From the NCBI GenBank assembly GCA_027451445.1, contig DAIDJG010000300.1, positions 1-34,675 of the forward strand: a stretch of 34,675 bases of DNA. Direction: 5' to 3'. This stretch comes from Singulisphaera sp. GTDB lineage: Bacteria > Planctomycetota > Planctomycetia > Isosphaerales > Isosphaeraceae. The notes under the pieces were generated by a model that was given only the letters and a program-made list of their open reading frames with translations, was not told the origin of the DNA and did not search any database. This document shows, one piece after another, positions 17,305 through 26,890 of this stretch (positions within the stretch are counted from its first letter, which is position 1; each line of letters opens with the position of its first letter). The position numbers were made by a program, and so were the translations under genes.

Positions 17305-18551
17305 CGTCAAATCGATGCCCTCGAGGCAATATCACCCGTCGCCAGCGCAGGTCTGAGGAGTGATCGTCGGGTGGCCAGTACCCTTCAACTCGGAGCCGGG
17401 TTGATAGGGCACGGCCACCCGTCTCGACCATCGGCGCGACCCGTTGCTGCGCCAAGCAGTCAAGCTTGGCTGGCTGTTCGCGGTCGAGGTCCTGAACAAC
17501 TCGCGTCCTTCACAAGGACAGTTGAAGTTGCGCGTTTTGAGTTCGGCGTCTGCGACGGCGCAAGGCGTTCCACCCGCTCTCGGGGAGCGAATGGCGTGGT
17601 TCGCCAGCGTTCGGGCATCGAAAGTCGTCTTTCGCTCCGCGAAAGAACGTGCGTTTTCTGACCGCTCGGTTCCTTCGCCAACGGCCATCGGCAAATCCAC
17701 GTGCCAGAACGTCAGACGAAAGCCGCCGCGTCCCGCGAGGGGCGTTCGAGCGCCGAACGGTTGGATTGCGCCCGGCGACAACCAATCAAAACACAGAAGC
17801 ATCAGAACTCCCTCCCCCACGGTGGGGGGAGGGAGGATGCTTTACCCACGCCCGTAACGTTAAGGCGCGTCCAGAAGTTTGGGATGATGGTGAGCGGGGA
17901 CCGTCGGTGGCTGTTCGTGTGCAACCCAACCGTTAAGCGCTCTCGGCTGAACCTCCCATTCTGGCTCATCGGAGCGCGAAGCGTATCCAGTGTCGGGGGG
18001 CGGAACGGAGCGTAAGGCCCGTCGACTCGCCCGTTCCTGCGCGGACGGTCGACGCGATCGCCACTGGCCTTCGCGTTGTCGACGCGCTACGGTTTGCGCG
18101 CGGTCCCCCCTTCTATATGCTCCGGGTAACTCGTTAGTTCTTACCGGCGTCGTCGTGGATAAATGCCGATTCGGCCGGGTCTTCCAACCAATTTGGGTGG
18201 CAAGGATTTCGTCGTTTTCGTCGCGCCGGACGTGCGCCGATTCCCGGGGTTTGGAGCCGTGATACGGGGTGTCCTTTCGTCTTTTTCCTCGTGGGGCAGA
18301 TCGCATAGCCCGTTCTCGCGTGTCCGCCCCCGCGTGTCCGACGATACCCCTCCGGAGAAGTCCGTTTCACCGTTTTCGACCAGGAGGGCGAGATGCGCGT
18401 GAAGGCCGATTGGCCTGCCCGACGACTCGGACCAGACTCAGGGGCGATAACTGCCTTTCGCGAAGGGAACCTCGTTGCGACCTGGCGAGCGCTGAAGCGT
18501 GGGATCAGTGCGCTGACTGCCGGAGTTGCAAGGCCGGTCCTCAGGTCTTCT
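17305..18551. other. Long non-coding region containing repeat family 2 copy 2
   Basis: About 1.25 kb without a supportable gene. It holds repeat family 2 copy 2 (17748-17942) and a perfect small hairpin TCTTTCGC-TCC-GCGAAAGA at 17628-17646. Frames on both strands across 18000-18550 are Arg/Pro/Ser-rich with no recognisable protein and look like chance reading frames in GC-rich DNA. Confidence 0.55.
17748..17942. repeat. Repeat family 2, copy 2 (one hairpin lost)
   Basis: A 195 bp direct copy of the element at 16518-16790. It has the same left end GAGCGCCGAACGGTTGG and right end CCAACCGTTAAGCGCTC, which together form a 17 bp terminal inverted repeat with two mismatches. The unique block after the hairpin is nearly identical to copy 1. 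Only one hairpin (CTCCCTCCCCCACGGTGGGG) remains: the 78 bp between the two hairpin halves of copy 1 are missing, as if the inverted halves had been collapsed by slippage or excision. Confidence 0.85.
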
Positions 18552-19734
18552 TCATGGGTGGTCTTTCCTTGAGGGAGCGCGGTGTTCCAGGGCGTGTTGG
18601 GCCGCCAGGATTTCGCGCCGCAAGGTTTCTTCGGCCGGCAGACGAGCCAGGTATTTTGAGGCGAACACCTGGGTCTGGATGCCGCCGGTGGCGTACTTGA
18701 CGACGGTATCGTTCTTGTCGGCACAGAGGATGATCCCGACCGGGCCCGACTCGTCAGGCAGGCTCAGGTGCTCGCGCGCGTAGTTGAGATAGAGATTCAT
18801 CTGACCGGCGTCGGCGTGCGCGAACCGGCCCGTTTTCAAGTCGATGACGACCAGGCAGCGCAGCCCTCGGTGATAGAGGAGCAGGTCGATCCGGTACCAC
18901 TCGTCCCCGACGCGGATTCGCTTCTGGCGCGCGATGAAGGTGAACCCAGTCCCCAGTTCCAGGAGGAACCACTCCAACCGGTGGATGATCGCCTCTTCCA
19001 GGTCGGTCTCGCTGTACTCGTCCTTCAGGTCGAGGAACTCCAGAAGGTAAGGGTCGCGGACCTCGTCCTGTGCCGAGATGGCGTCCCCAGGCTCGGCGTT
19101 TTGTCCTCGGGCGCGCATGGCGTCTTGGCGTTTCGACGCCGAGGTCCGCTCGAAGAACTGCGTCCCGATCTGGCGGTCGAGTTGTCGGACCGACCAGCCG
19201 CCTCGGATGGCTTCCGACTCGTAAAAGGCGCGGGCGTGCGGCTTGTCGACGGACATCAGCCGCGTGTAGTGCGACCACGAAAGCGGAAACGCGCCGAGGA
19301 GAACAGTCGGGTCGGGAACAACGGCAGCATCGGTCTTTGATGGGGATTGTGGGGACGGTGTACCCACTTTCTCGACGGGGTCCGAGAAGATCGCCAGCCT
19401 CGAAAATGCCAGACGGTGTCTGACATATTCGCCAGCCGAGGTAGAACGCCCTCATCTGTTGGAGGTTGACCCGGCTGAACCCTCGCCCAAACTTCGCCGT
19501 GAGGTCCGCCGCCAGGCGTTTGAGTAGTCCCTCGCCGTAACCCGCTCGTGCCTCGCCCCCTTGCTCGAATTCGACGATCCGCCGTCCCACTTCCCAGTAG
19601 GTTGCGGTGAGGACGCTGTTCACGGCGCGCGCGGCGCGGCGACGGGACTGCTCCAGCAACTCCGTAAGCCCGGCCACGAAGTCGCCGTAGTCGGGATCGG
19701 ACATAGCGGCTGGGATGGTCCTACGCCTCGCCAT
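18552..19734 (-). pseudogene. YhcG/DUF1016 PD-(D/E)xK nuclease, frameshifted
   Basis: Two reading frames together encode a complete YhcG-like protein of about 390 residues. The N-terminal DUF1016 helical domain (YGDFVAGLTELLEQSRRRAARAVNS to MRAFYLGWRICQTPSG) is read in one frame down to about 19380. The rest, from about 19376 to 18552, lies in a second frame offset by +1: FPLSWSHYTRLMSV, ARAFYESEAIRGGWSVRQLDRQIG, then the nuclease core RIDLLLYHRGLRCLVVIDLKTG with the catalytic Asp and Asp-Leu-Lys. The break is near GGGG at 19377-19380 (CCC-C on the coding strand). A single-base deletion, a sequencing error or +1 frameshifting at CCC-CGT would all fit. GGAGG sits just before the ATG pair at 19732-19737. 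It lies downstream of the restriction genes on the same strand. Confidence 0.82.
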
Positions 19735-19737
19735 CAT

Positions 19738-20143
19738 TCCTCCCCAACGTCGGCGTCTCAGAATTCTGGCCGGGCATGCAATCAGGGTGGATTGTGATGA
19801 CTGCGTCGCTGCCTGATCCCTCGTATTTGATACATGAAAACGAGACTTTGTTCTACCAAATCTCTTCAAACATCCTGGATTCAGTGCGTGGCCAATATTC
19901 TCCCCAGGTTCAGGAATTCCTCAGATCGACTCATTTTAGTTTGCCCTGTGGGGAGATTCCAGGACATGCTGTCTCGCTGGGCGGTTCCCTTCCGCGGTTT
20001 CGCGTCAGGGCGCCAGCAAAGTGCCTGTCCTGTCCTGCGGTCGGCTCGCCCCGGGATGCTTGTTCGACCCGTTGAGCGCCAAAGCTTTGGGTCAGGCCGG
20101 TGACACGCCGGAGTTGCAATGTCTGTCCGCTGGTCTTTTCCCT
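19738..20143. other. Spacer between res and the YhcG-like gene
   Basis: About 400 bp with no gene. A stretch at about 19830-19901 resembles 2812-2882 upstream of the KaiC-like gene, sharing GTGCGTGGCC and ATATTC at the same spacing; otherwise nothing notable. The size of the gap suggests that the YhcG-like gene has its own promoter. Confidence 0.45.
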
Positions 20144-23119
20144 TCACGCCGTAAGTACGTCGTCGAGGTTCGTCGCCTTGACGAAGCGGGCGGAATCTCT
20201 ACGGACTTCCAAGGCCTTGAAGTGGGCTTCCCCGCATCGAATCTTTGCGCTCTCGTGGCCGCGCAGGTCCTCCGCAAAAAGGCTGCCCTTCGTCTCAACG
20301 ACAAGATAGAGTCGCTCGTCTCCGTTCAGGTCGACCAGGATGGCCCAGTCAGGGTTGTAGTTTCCCAAGGGCGTGGGAACCGTGAACCAGCCAGGTAGCT
20401 TGGCGTAGACCTTCACGGCCGCGTTCTTCTCCAGTTGTTGGGCGAACGACTTCTCAATGCCTTCCGAATCGTAGACGACAAACTCGTGGACTGACTTTGT
20501 CGCCGCGAGCATGTTCTTCAGATAGCCGGTCAGCTCCTCTTGCTCGAACAGCTCTTGAGCGTAGTAATGCCCGTCGCCGAGGCGCTCGTACTTGATTCCG
20601 TCGACAAGGACCAGTCGCTTGGTTCGGTTGATGGCCTCGGCAGCCTGGTCGATGAACTGCTGCGGGTTCTTTTTGAAGTCGTCGAGTCGCTCACACTCGG
20701 TGAGAATACGGACGATGCTCCGGCGGGTGAGCTGTGTCTTGTCCTGAAGATCCGTAAGCAGGTCGGGCAGCTCCACGTCGGCTTCTTCGATGACGATCGG
20801 GGCGGAAGTCGCGGTCTCCTGGGCCGCGACGCCGGCCTTGCCGATCGCCAGGTCGGCCTTACGCCATTGCAGCCGAGTTTTGCTGATGGGTGGGCTGACA
20901 TTCAGCGCGAAGATGCACTTCTGGATCAAGGCCTCGTTGTCGAAATAGACGCGATAGGTTGTCTTGTGCTTGATCCGGTCCCACAGCGCCTTGAACTCCT
21001 CGCTCTGGAGAACCGCCTGGCGGGTTTTGACGTGCTGGCGTTCGTCGGCGTTCTTGATCTCGAGCCTGCCGGCAAGCTTCCTCAGAACGTCTTTCACCTG
21101 GGGGAGATGGACGCGGAACTCCTCGGGAAGCGTTAGCGTCTCGTCCTTCAAAGCCTGTCTCAGCGATTCCTGAATCTTCCCCTTTGAGTCGACCAAACCA
21201 CTCTTCTTGAGGTGATCCCAGATCGCTTCAGACCGCGCGACACCGAGGGGCGTCGCCTGGCCGCTCTCGTCCTTCACGGCGATGCCGGCGAACTGGTGTT
21301 TCTCGACGATGCCGAAGCGGATTCCTGTATCCGCTTCGATCTCCTTCTGCAGATTCTCAGCAAACTTCTCGTAGCTCTCCGTGGCGATGACGGTCAGCGT
21401 GTTCACGTCGAACCCGCGGAGCCGCTCGCCTTGCTGGTTGACGCAGAGGCGGAGGCCGCGGCCGATCGTCTGGCGGCGCTCGCGCTCGGTCCCCATGTCA
21501 CGCAGCGCGCAGATCTGAAAGACGTTCGGGTTATCCCACCCTTCCTTCAAAGCGGAGTGCGAGAAGATGAACTTCAACTTGCTCTCGAAGCTGAGCAACT
21601 TCTCCTTGTGCTTCATGATCAGGTTGTAGGTGTCATCGTCGGCCCTGGTCGCACCGGTCGTATCCTTGAAAACCTCGATCGTCTTGCCGGCCACTTTCTT
21701 CCGGTCGACCGAGAAGTAACCGTCGTGGACCTCCTCGGCGGTGGATTTCGTATCCACTTCCTTGAAGAGGCTTTGATACTTGGGCTTCCTGGCGGCCTTT
21801 GCGTATTCGTCCTCGAAGATCACGGCATACGGACCCTTCTCGGGCGTGCCGTCGTCCGAATAGCGACGATATCGCTCGACCGCGTCGATGAAGAACAGAC
21901 TGAGCACCTTGATCCCGTGCGGGGCCAGGCGGAGCTCCTTGTCGAGGTGCTCTTCGATGGTCCTCCGGATCATCAGCCGCTTCAGGTCGTCATCGACAAC
22001 GCCGCCGATGGACTGGCCGATGCGGAGCGGCTGTTCCTGATTCGACAGTTGCACGAACTCGTCGCCAGCACGGCAGCCGATGTTCTCGATGGTATAGCCC
22101 GAGTAGAGGGCGCGGTGTGTCGTCTGCTCCAGGTCGTCTCCCGCTTGCACCGTCACGGTCTTGCGCTGGACCGACGACGCTTGCTGGACGTCGAGCTCGA
22201 CCTTGGCCGTGATGCGATTGGCCCGATTGCTCACGGAGACGAGCTTGACGTAGGACTTGTTGTGGTCGCCCTCGACAGCCGCCGAGGCGACCTCGATCTG
22301 CTTGACGAGCTTCCGCTCGTAGGCGTCCACCGCATCGAGCCGGAAGACCATGTGGTGCTTGTCGGCGTGGGTCGCGGAGTAGCGCAGCGTGCAAAGCGGA
22401 CTCATGGCGCCGAGGGCCTCCTTGCCACGCCCCTGGAGGCCGCCGTCGACGCTCTGCGGCTCGTCGACGAGGATGACGGGCCGGGTGGCCTTGATCAGGT
22501 CAATGGGCTTGTAGTCGTCGGTCTTCTCGCTCTCCTTGTAGAGGTTGTTGACGTCCTGCTTGTTGATGGCCCCGACGGTCACGACCATGATTTGAACATG
22601 CGGGCTCGTCGCGAAGTTCCGAACCTGCCCGAGCTTCGAGGAGTCGTACAGGAAGAACTCGAAGGGGGTGTTGCTGTAGAGACTTCGGAAGTGCTCTTCG
22701 GTGATCTGGAGCGTCTTGTAGACGCCCTCCTTGATGGCGACCGAAGGGACCACGACGACAAACTTCGTGAAGCCGAACCGCTTGTTCAGCTCGAAGATCG
22801 TCCGGATGTAGACGTACGTCTTTCCGGTCCCGGTCTCCATCTCGACGGTGAAGTCGCCCGACGAGAGCGCGTCGGACGGCCGAAGCCCGTTCCGGAGCTG
22901 GATCGCCTCGAGGTTCTGGAGGATCTCGTCGTCGAGCAGTTGGAGGCGGTTCCCAATCCCAAGGTCGTTTTCGAGCCCGGCGAGCGCCAGGACACCCTTG
23001 CCGAAGCTTCGAGTTACCGTGAACTCGCTTCGGCAGATTTCCTGTCCGCGGAAAAGGTCGCACACCGACTCGATCGCGGCCAGTTGGTAATCCAGATTCG
23101 ATTCGAAGTGGAATTTCAT
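20144..23119 (-). CDS. res: Type III restriction enzyme, Res subunit
   Basis: The helicase-nuclease subunit of a type III restriction-modification enzyme, 991 residues, a usual length. It uses ATP to communicate along DNA between two unmethylated sites and cleaves there together with Mod. Visible motifs: Walker A METGTGKT at 94-101, Walker B DEPQ at 219-222, motif III RYSATH at 246-251 and the arginine-rich motif VI region QTIGRGLRLCVN. The C-terminal PD-(D/E)xK nuclease shows NPDWAIL at 922-928 and VVETKG at 940-945 (Asp924, Glu942, Lys944). All key residues are present, so it is probably active. It starts nine bases after the RhuM gene stop. Confidence 0.95.
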   Translation of the reverse strand: MKFHFESNLDYQLAAIESVCDLFRGQEICRSEFTVTRSFGKGVLALAGLENDLGIGNRLQLLDDEILQNLEAIQLRNGLRPSDALSSGDFTVEMETGTGKTYVYIRTIFELNKRFGFTKFVVVVPSVAIKEGVYKTLQITEEHFRSLYSNTPFEFFLYDSSKLGQVRNFATSPHVQIMVVTVGAINKQDVNNLYKESEKTDDYKPIDLIKATRPVILVDEPQSVDGGLQGRGKEALGAMSPLCTLRYSATHADKHHMVFRLDAVDAYERKLVKQIEVASAAVEGDHNKSYVKLVSVSNRANRITAKVELDVQQASSVQRKTVTVQAGDDLEQTTHRALYSGYTIENIGCRAGDEFVQLSNQEQPLRIGQSIGGVVDDDLKRLMIRRTIEEHLDKELRLAPHGIKVLSLFFIDAVERYRRYSDDGTPEKGPYAVIFEDEYAKAARKPKYQSLFKEVDTKSTAEEVHDGYFSVDRKKVAGKTIEVFKDTTGATRADDDTYNLIMKHKEKLLSFESKLKFIFSHSALKEGWDNPNVFQICALRDMGTERERRQTIGRGLRLCVNQQGERLRGFDVNTLTVIATESYEKFAENLQKEIEADTGIRFGIVEKHQFAGIAVKDESGQATPLGVARSEAIWDHLKKSGLVDSKGKIQESLRQALKDETLTLPEEFRVHLPQVKDVLRKLAGRLEIKNADERQHVKTRQAVLQSEEFKALWDRIKHKTTYRVYFDNEALIQKCIFALNVSPPISKTRLQWRKADLAIGKAGVAAQETATSAPIVIEEADVELPDLLTDLQDKTQLTRRSIVRILTECERLDDFKKNPQQFIDQAAEAINRTKRLVLVDGIKYERLGDGHYYAQELFEQEELTGYLKNMLAATKSVHEFVVYDSEGIEKSFAQQLEKNAAVKVYAKLPGWFTVPTPLGNYNPDWAILVDLNGDERLYLVVETKGSLFAEDLRGHESAKIRCGEAHFKALEVRRDSARFVKATNLDDVLTA

Positions 23120-23128
23120 GGAGGCGTT

Positions 23129-24205
23129 TTACTCCGCGGAACCTGGCTGATTCGGAGGGAGCTTTTTCTTCTTCGGCGCTCGGCGTTTCGCGGTGTCTTC
23201 CAGCGAATCGAGATTCGTGCGCTCCCCTTCGGCCTCGAGTAATGCTCGACGGCGCATGGCAAATCGCTCGTATTCGGCTTCGGCTCGACCATCGGCGTCC
23301 TGCTTGCTGATCGACCCCGCGTTGGTCAGCACGGCACGGTCGTTGAAAGCCAGAAACTCGTTGAGCTTCGTTTCCCAGTCCTTCAAGAACACCTGCTTCC
23401 GCCGGCGCGCCTGATCCTCGGCAAAGTCGAGCCACATCGTGACGATCCGATTCAACTCCCGAATCTCATCCTCATTGAGGTAGTTCTTGGCGACGGTCAC
23501 ATCATGCTTCCGGACCACGTCGCCCTTCCAGGTGTTGAGCCCCATGTTCGGTTGCGTGTGGTCGGCGCGGCGCGCGATCAGCTCGGCGGCCGTCTGGCCG
23601 GTTGCCGCATAATGAAGCTTGTTTTGAATGATCTTGAAGAATTCGACAGTCGTCTTTTGAGCTGGGTCGTAATCGGCGGCGAGCGCGAAAATCTCCCGGA
23701 CCCGAAGGTACATGCGGCGCTCGCTGGCGCGAATGTCCCGAATCCGTTCGAGTAGCTCATCGAAGTAGTCGGGTACGCCGGAACCTTCGACGGGCGGGTT
23801 CTTCAACCGCTCGTCGTCCATCGTGAACCCCTTGACGAGGTACTCCTTGAGTCGCTCCGTCGCCCAACGGCGAAACTGGGTCCCACGCGGCGAGCGGACA
23901 CGGTAGCCGACGGCGAGAATCACATCGAGGTTGTAGTGCTTTACGGCCCGACGGACCTCCCGGCCTCCCTCCTGGCGAACTTGTAAGTATTCCTTACAAG
24001 TTGCCTCCTCGTCGGCCTCTGATTCTTCATAAATCGCCTTGATGTGGAGGGTTATGTTCTGGGGGGTGGTCTGGAACAACTCGGCCATGAGCGCCTGACT
24101 GAGCCAGAGCGTCTCCTTCTCGAAGCGGCACTCAATCCGCGTTTGACCGTCGTCCGTCTGGTAGAGGACGATTTCGCCTTCGGGTGGCGGTTGCGGGACC
24201 GACAT
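23129..24205 (-). CDS. RhuM-family protein
   Basis: A 358-residue cytoplasmic protein of the RhuM family, first named from a Salmonella pathogenicity island and often found inside restriction-modification loci. Typical segments are GEIVLYQTDDGQTRIECRFEKETLWLSQALMAELFQTTPQNI at the N-terminus (a DNA-binding-like winged-helix pattern), then HYNLDVILAVGYRVRSPRGTQFRRWATERLKEYLVKGF, the most conserved block. The C-terminus is charged, with a Lys-rich tail (KRRAPKKKK). Its biochemical role is unknown. Position between mod and res, three bases from mod and nine from res, makes it an integral member of this operon. Confidence 0.9.
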   Translation of the reverse strand: MSVPQPPPEGEIVLYQTDDGQTRIECRFEKETLWLSQALMAELFQTTPQNITLHIKAIYEESEADEEATCKEYLQVRQEGGREVRRAVKHYNLDVILAVGYRVRSPRGTQFRRWATERLKEYLVKGFTMDDERLKNPPVEGSGVPDYFDELLERIRDIRASERRMYLRVREIFALAADYDPAQKTTVEFFKIIQNKLHYAATGQTAAELIARRADHTQPNMGLNTWKGDVVRKHDVTVAKNYLNEDEIRELNRIVTMWLDFAEDQARRRKQVFLKDWETKLNEFLAFNDRAVLTNAGSISKQDADGRAEAEYERFAMRRRALLEAEGERTNLDSLEDTAKRRAPKKKKLPPNQPGSAE

Positions 24206-24207
24206 GC

Positions 24208-26130
24208 CTACAGACTCCGGACGTTTTCCAGCCCGTGCTGCTGGAGGATGGCGGTGAGGTTCGACTTGGAGACGTCGTCGGCGAAAGCGCTATCGCGGAA
24301 GACAACCTGCGTCTCGCCCGCGGGGTTCAACTCCTGGTGCCAGGACGCGATTCCGTGGGCCAACGGCTCGAGGTCCTCCCGGGCGATCTTGGGGGTGAGG
24401 CAGACAAAGACTGAGCCGGCGCCGACGCTGTGCACGGTCTTGCTTTCGATCGTCTTGGACTCGATCGGGACCGTCAGCTCAAGACCAAGCTTGAGAAGCA
24501 ACTCGAACAGGACATCCTGCTCACTCCGGTCGGGTTTGATGTGCTCAACCGAGTCCAGGAGCGATTTTGGCAGATCTTCGCCGATGGCGTCCCATGCTCG
24601 GATGTTGCTCGTGTCGAGCTTGAAGACACGGAAACCATAATCGGCGGTAAGAAGAGGGCTCTGTTCGCGTAAATTTTCTGCCGCTCGCTTCAGCCGGAGC
24701 TTGGTGAGATCGGCGATAGTCGGAAACGCCTCTTGCCCCGTTCGTTCAGGGAGTTGCACGAGAATAAAGCGGCGATTGCCGGAATCTTGTTGATTGAGCT
24801 CCATGATTGCTTGGCCTGTGGTGCCAGACCCGGCAAAGAAGTCGAGGCACAAATCGTCCGTGTCCATGGACTGATAGGCAACCAATTTGATCAATTCGAC
24901 CGGTTTTGGAGTGAATGCGTCTGCCTGTGGAACTAGAGACCGCAGTGATTTCGTGGCAGCGTCGGTTGAAAGTTCGGGTCCGAACCAGGTGGATTTAGGT
25001 TTGGCGACTCGCTCCTGACCGTCCTCTTCAAGGTAAACCCTGTACGAAACATTCCAACGGTCTTTGTTCTCCACCTTGGTGGCCTGCAGGGTTTGCACGG
25101 CTTGCTTGACGCGAGAATATCCCCAACGCCAGCAACCATCTGTCTCGTCGCTTTTCTTCGGATAGATTTCCTGAGAAAACCGGCTCGATCGTTCCATGGA
25201 GCATTCTCCCGATCCGGGATCGGCGTAGATCGGGAAGTAGAGATTGGGCCTGGCCTTGCGAGTATCAGCTCCACCGCGCTTACGCAGATCGCGCCACTGA
25301 AACTTGAGGCCGTCTTCATCAGCGTGCTTGTATTCAGACAGTTGCTTGCTCGTCAGAGGCAGTCCCAGAGACTCGAAGTCGTGCATCGAATAAATCAGCA
25401 AGTATTCGTGTGAAGTCGCAATGTGCGTTCTGTCGTTGCGGCCTTTGAGGTTGTTAACGACACAGATTTGGCCAGCAAAACACTCCTCGCCAAAGACTTC
25501 ATTCATAATGCAACGAAGATTGTTTACCTCGTTGTCATCGCAGGAGGCAAAGATAACACCGTCATCACTCAATAAATTATGTGCAAGTTTAATCCTCGGA
25601 TAAATCATGTTTAACCAGTCAGTATGGAACCGCCCGGAGGCTTCCGTGTTGGTGCTCATACGGTGGCCGTTCCCGCTGACCTGGCCTGTAATCTCCAGAT
25701 AGTTCCGTATGCTGTCCTGAAAGTTGTCTGGGTAGACGAAGTCCTTGCCCGTGTTGTAGGGCGGGTCGATGTAGATGAGCTTAATTCTCCTGGCGTAGCT
25801 CTTTTGCAGGAGCTTGAGGACCTCAAGGTTATCTCCTTCGATCACCATGTTCTGACTCGTATTCCAATCAACACTTTCGTCCGGAAAAGGTCGGAGCGCC
25901 CCGGTCGAAGGCGTAAGGGCCAACTGTCTCGCCTTTCGCTTCCCATGCCAGTTGAGCCCGTACCTCTCCTCCCGTTCGTCGACAGCCCCGCCAAGAACCT
26001 GCTTGAGCACCTCGAAGTCAACCTTGCCTTCGGTAACTACTTCCGGGAACAACTCCTTCAGCCGGTCGATATTCTCGGCAAGGAGGTCGGCGCTCTTCGA
26101 TTCGTCGGACTGGGCGGTGATCTTTTGCAT
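24208..26130 (-). CDS. mod: Type III DNA methyltransferase, Mod subunit
   Basis: Adenine-N6 DNA methyltransferase of 640 residues that recognises the target site for the type III enzyme and protects self DNA. TSQNMVIEGDNLEVLKLL leads to the catalytic motif IV DPPYNTG at 122-128, and the S-adenosylmethionine motif I FAGSGTT is at 432-438. The order IV then I places it in the beta class, as expected for Mod. The region between (about 220-400) is the target-recognition domain, so the recognised sequence is set there. It begins 16 bases after the DUF4391 gene. Together with Res it makes a full type III pair; alone it would still methylate. Confidence 0.95.
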   Translation of the reverse strand: MQKITAQSDESKSADLLAENIDRLKELFPEVVTEGKVDFEVLKQVLGGAVDEREERYGLNWHGKRKARQLALTPSTGALRPFPDESVDWNTSQNMVIEGDNLEVLKLLQKSYARRIKLIYIDPPYNTGKDFVYPDNFQDSIRNYLEITGQVSGNGHRMSTNTEASGRFHTDWLNMIYPRIKLAHNLLSDDGVIFASCDDNEVNNLRCIMNEVFGEECFAGQICVVNNLKGRNDRTHIATSHEYLLIYSMHDFESLGLPLTSKQLSEYKHADEDGLKFQWRDLRKRGGADTRKARPNLYFPIYADPGSGECSMERSSRFSQEIYPKKSDETDGCWRWGYSRVKQAVQTLQATKVENKDRWNVSYRVYLEEDGQERVAKPKSTWFGPELSTDAATKSLRSLVPQADAFTPKPVELIKLVAYQSMDTDDLCLDFFAGSGTTGQAIMELNQQDSGNRRFILVQLPERTGQEAFPTIADLTKLRLKRAAENLREQSPLLTADYGFRVFKLDTSNIRAWDAIGEDLPKSLLDSVEHIKPDRSEQDVLFELLLKLGLELTVPIESKTIESKTVHSVGAGSVFVCLTPKIAREDLEPLAHGIASWHQELNPAGETQVVFRDSAFADDVSKSNLTAILQQHGLENVRSL

Positions 26131-26146
26131 GGAACTCGTCCTGTCG

Positions 26147-26890
26147 TCAAAGGTTAGCGACGGCCTCGGCCAGTTCCGCTTCGAGCCGGCGGATTGTCAG
26201 ATTCAAATCGACGCGGCGGTTGAGCTGCGTCTCCTTGGTGGCCTGGGTCCGCAGGCTCCGAATCTCGTGCTCAAGTCGATCATGAAGCTCCAATGCCGAG
26301 CGGCGAGCCGCCGTGGACTCAGGTGAGGAGCAGCGCATGAAGCGACCAGTGATTCGCGATGCCTTCAGGGCTTCAACCCACTCGATCCAGCCCTGGTAAA
26401 CGGCCATTAAGTTGGCACGAGGTTGCGACCCGATCGCGAGCCCGGCATACAAGGAGGAATCCGCCGGTAACAGGTCCACAGATACAAGTGCTCCGTTGAG
26501 AACGGTTGCGCCTGCCTCGTTCTGGGAAGATCTCTTGTGCGCGAGTGAGAGGGTCAGGTTCTCAGCCTGCGCCGCTACGAGAACGACAGGATATGGTATC
26601 GCCCGATGAACCAGTTCGGAGAGCCGTGTCGATTTCGCCTCCGACCGAAGGACCAGTGTGAGCACCGCGATCTCCAGATACGCACGGGTGTCGTCCCGAT
26701 AATCGGGTACGCCAACGGTACTCGGCTTGAGGGCGGCGATCCAGCGAAGTTCTTCGAGTCCGTCCTGGATATGGCGCTTATCCGCAGCCGTGGGAGTGCC
26801 TTTCTCCAGCAAGAGCTTTTTCGGCACGCGCTGATCGACGCGAGCGTCGGAGGGGAGCGCCAGGGCGTCGATAATGGCGGCGATCGTCAT
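26147..26890 (-). CDS. DUF4391 family protein
   Basis: A 247-residue protein matching the DUF4391 pattern: VPKKLLLEKGTPTAADKRHIQDGLEELRWIAALKPSTVGVPDY at the N-terminus, then a conserved central beta-strand region and a C-terminal coiled-coil (about residues 195-247, RRSALELHDRLEHEIRSLRTQ...RRLEAELAEAV). Function is not established; family members occur next to SNF2-like helicases and type III Mod/Res genes, as here. It overlaps the helicase stop by four bases (ATGA), so the two are translated together and likely bind each other. The coiled coil could be the contact to helicase or Mod. Confidence 0.85.
   Translation of the reverse strand: MTIAAIIDALALPSDARVDQRVPKKLLLEKGTPTAADKRHIQDGLEELRWIAALKPSTVGVPDYRDDTRAYLEIAVLTLVLRSEAKSTRLSELVHRAIPYPVVLVAAQAENLTLSLAHKRSSQNEAGATVLNGALVSVDLLPADSSLYAGLAIGSQPRANLMAVYQGWIEWVEALKASRITGRFMRCSSPESTAARRSALELHDRLEHEIRSLRTQATKETQLNRRVDLNLTIRRLEAELAEAVANL

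Noticed and set aside
18134-18724. 196-residue minus-strand frame at the YhcG-like 3' end
   Set aside because: Ser/Pro/Thr/Arg-rich and overlapping the nuclease core in another frame; no ribosome site or homology pattern.
20540-23242. Long plus-strand open frames (e.g. 21212-23242) opposite res
   Set aside because: They lie antisense to res, whose helicase and nuclease motifs are intact; the antisense products are Leu/Val/Asp-rich shadows of GC-rich codon use with no recognisable family.
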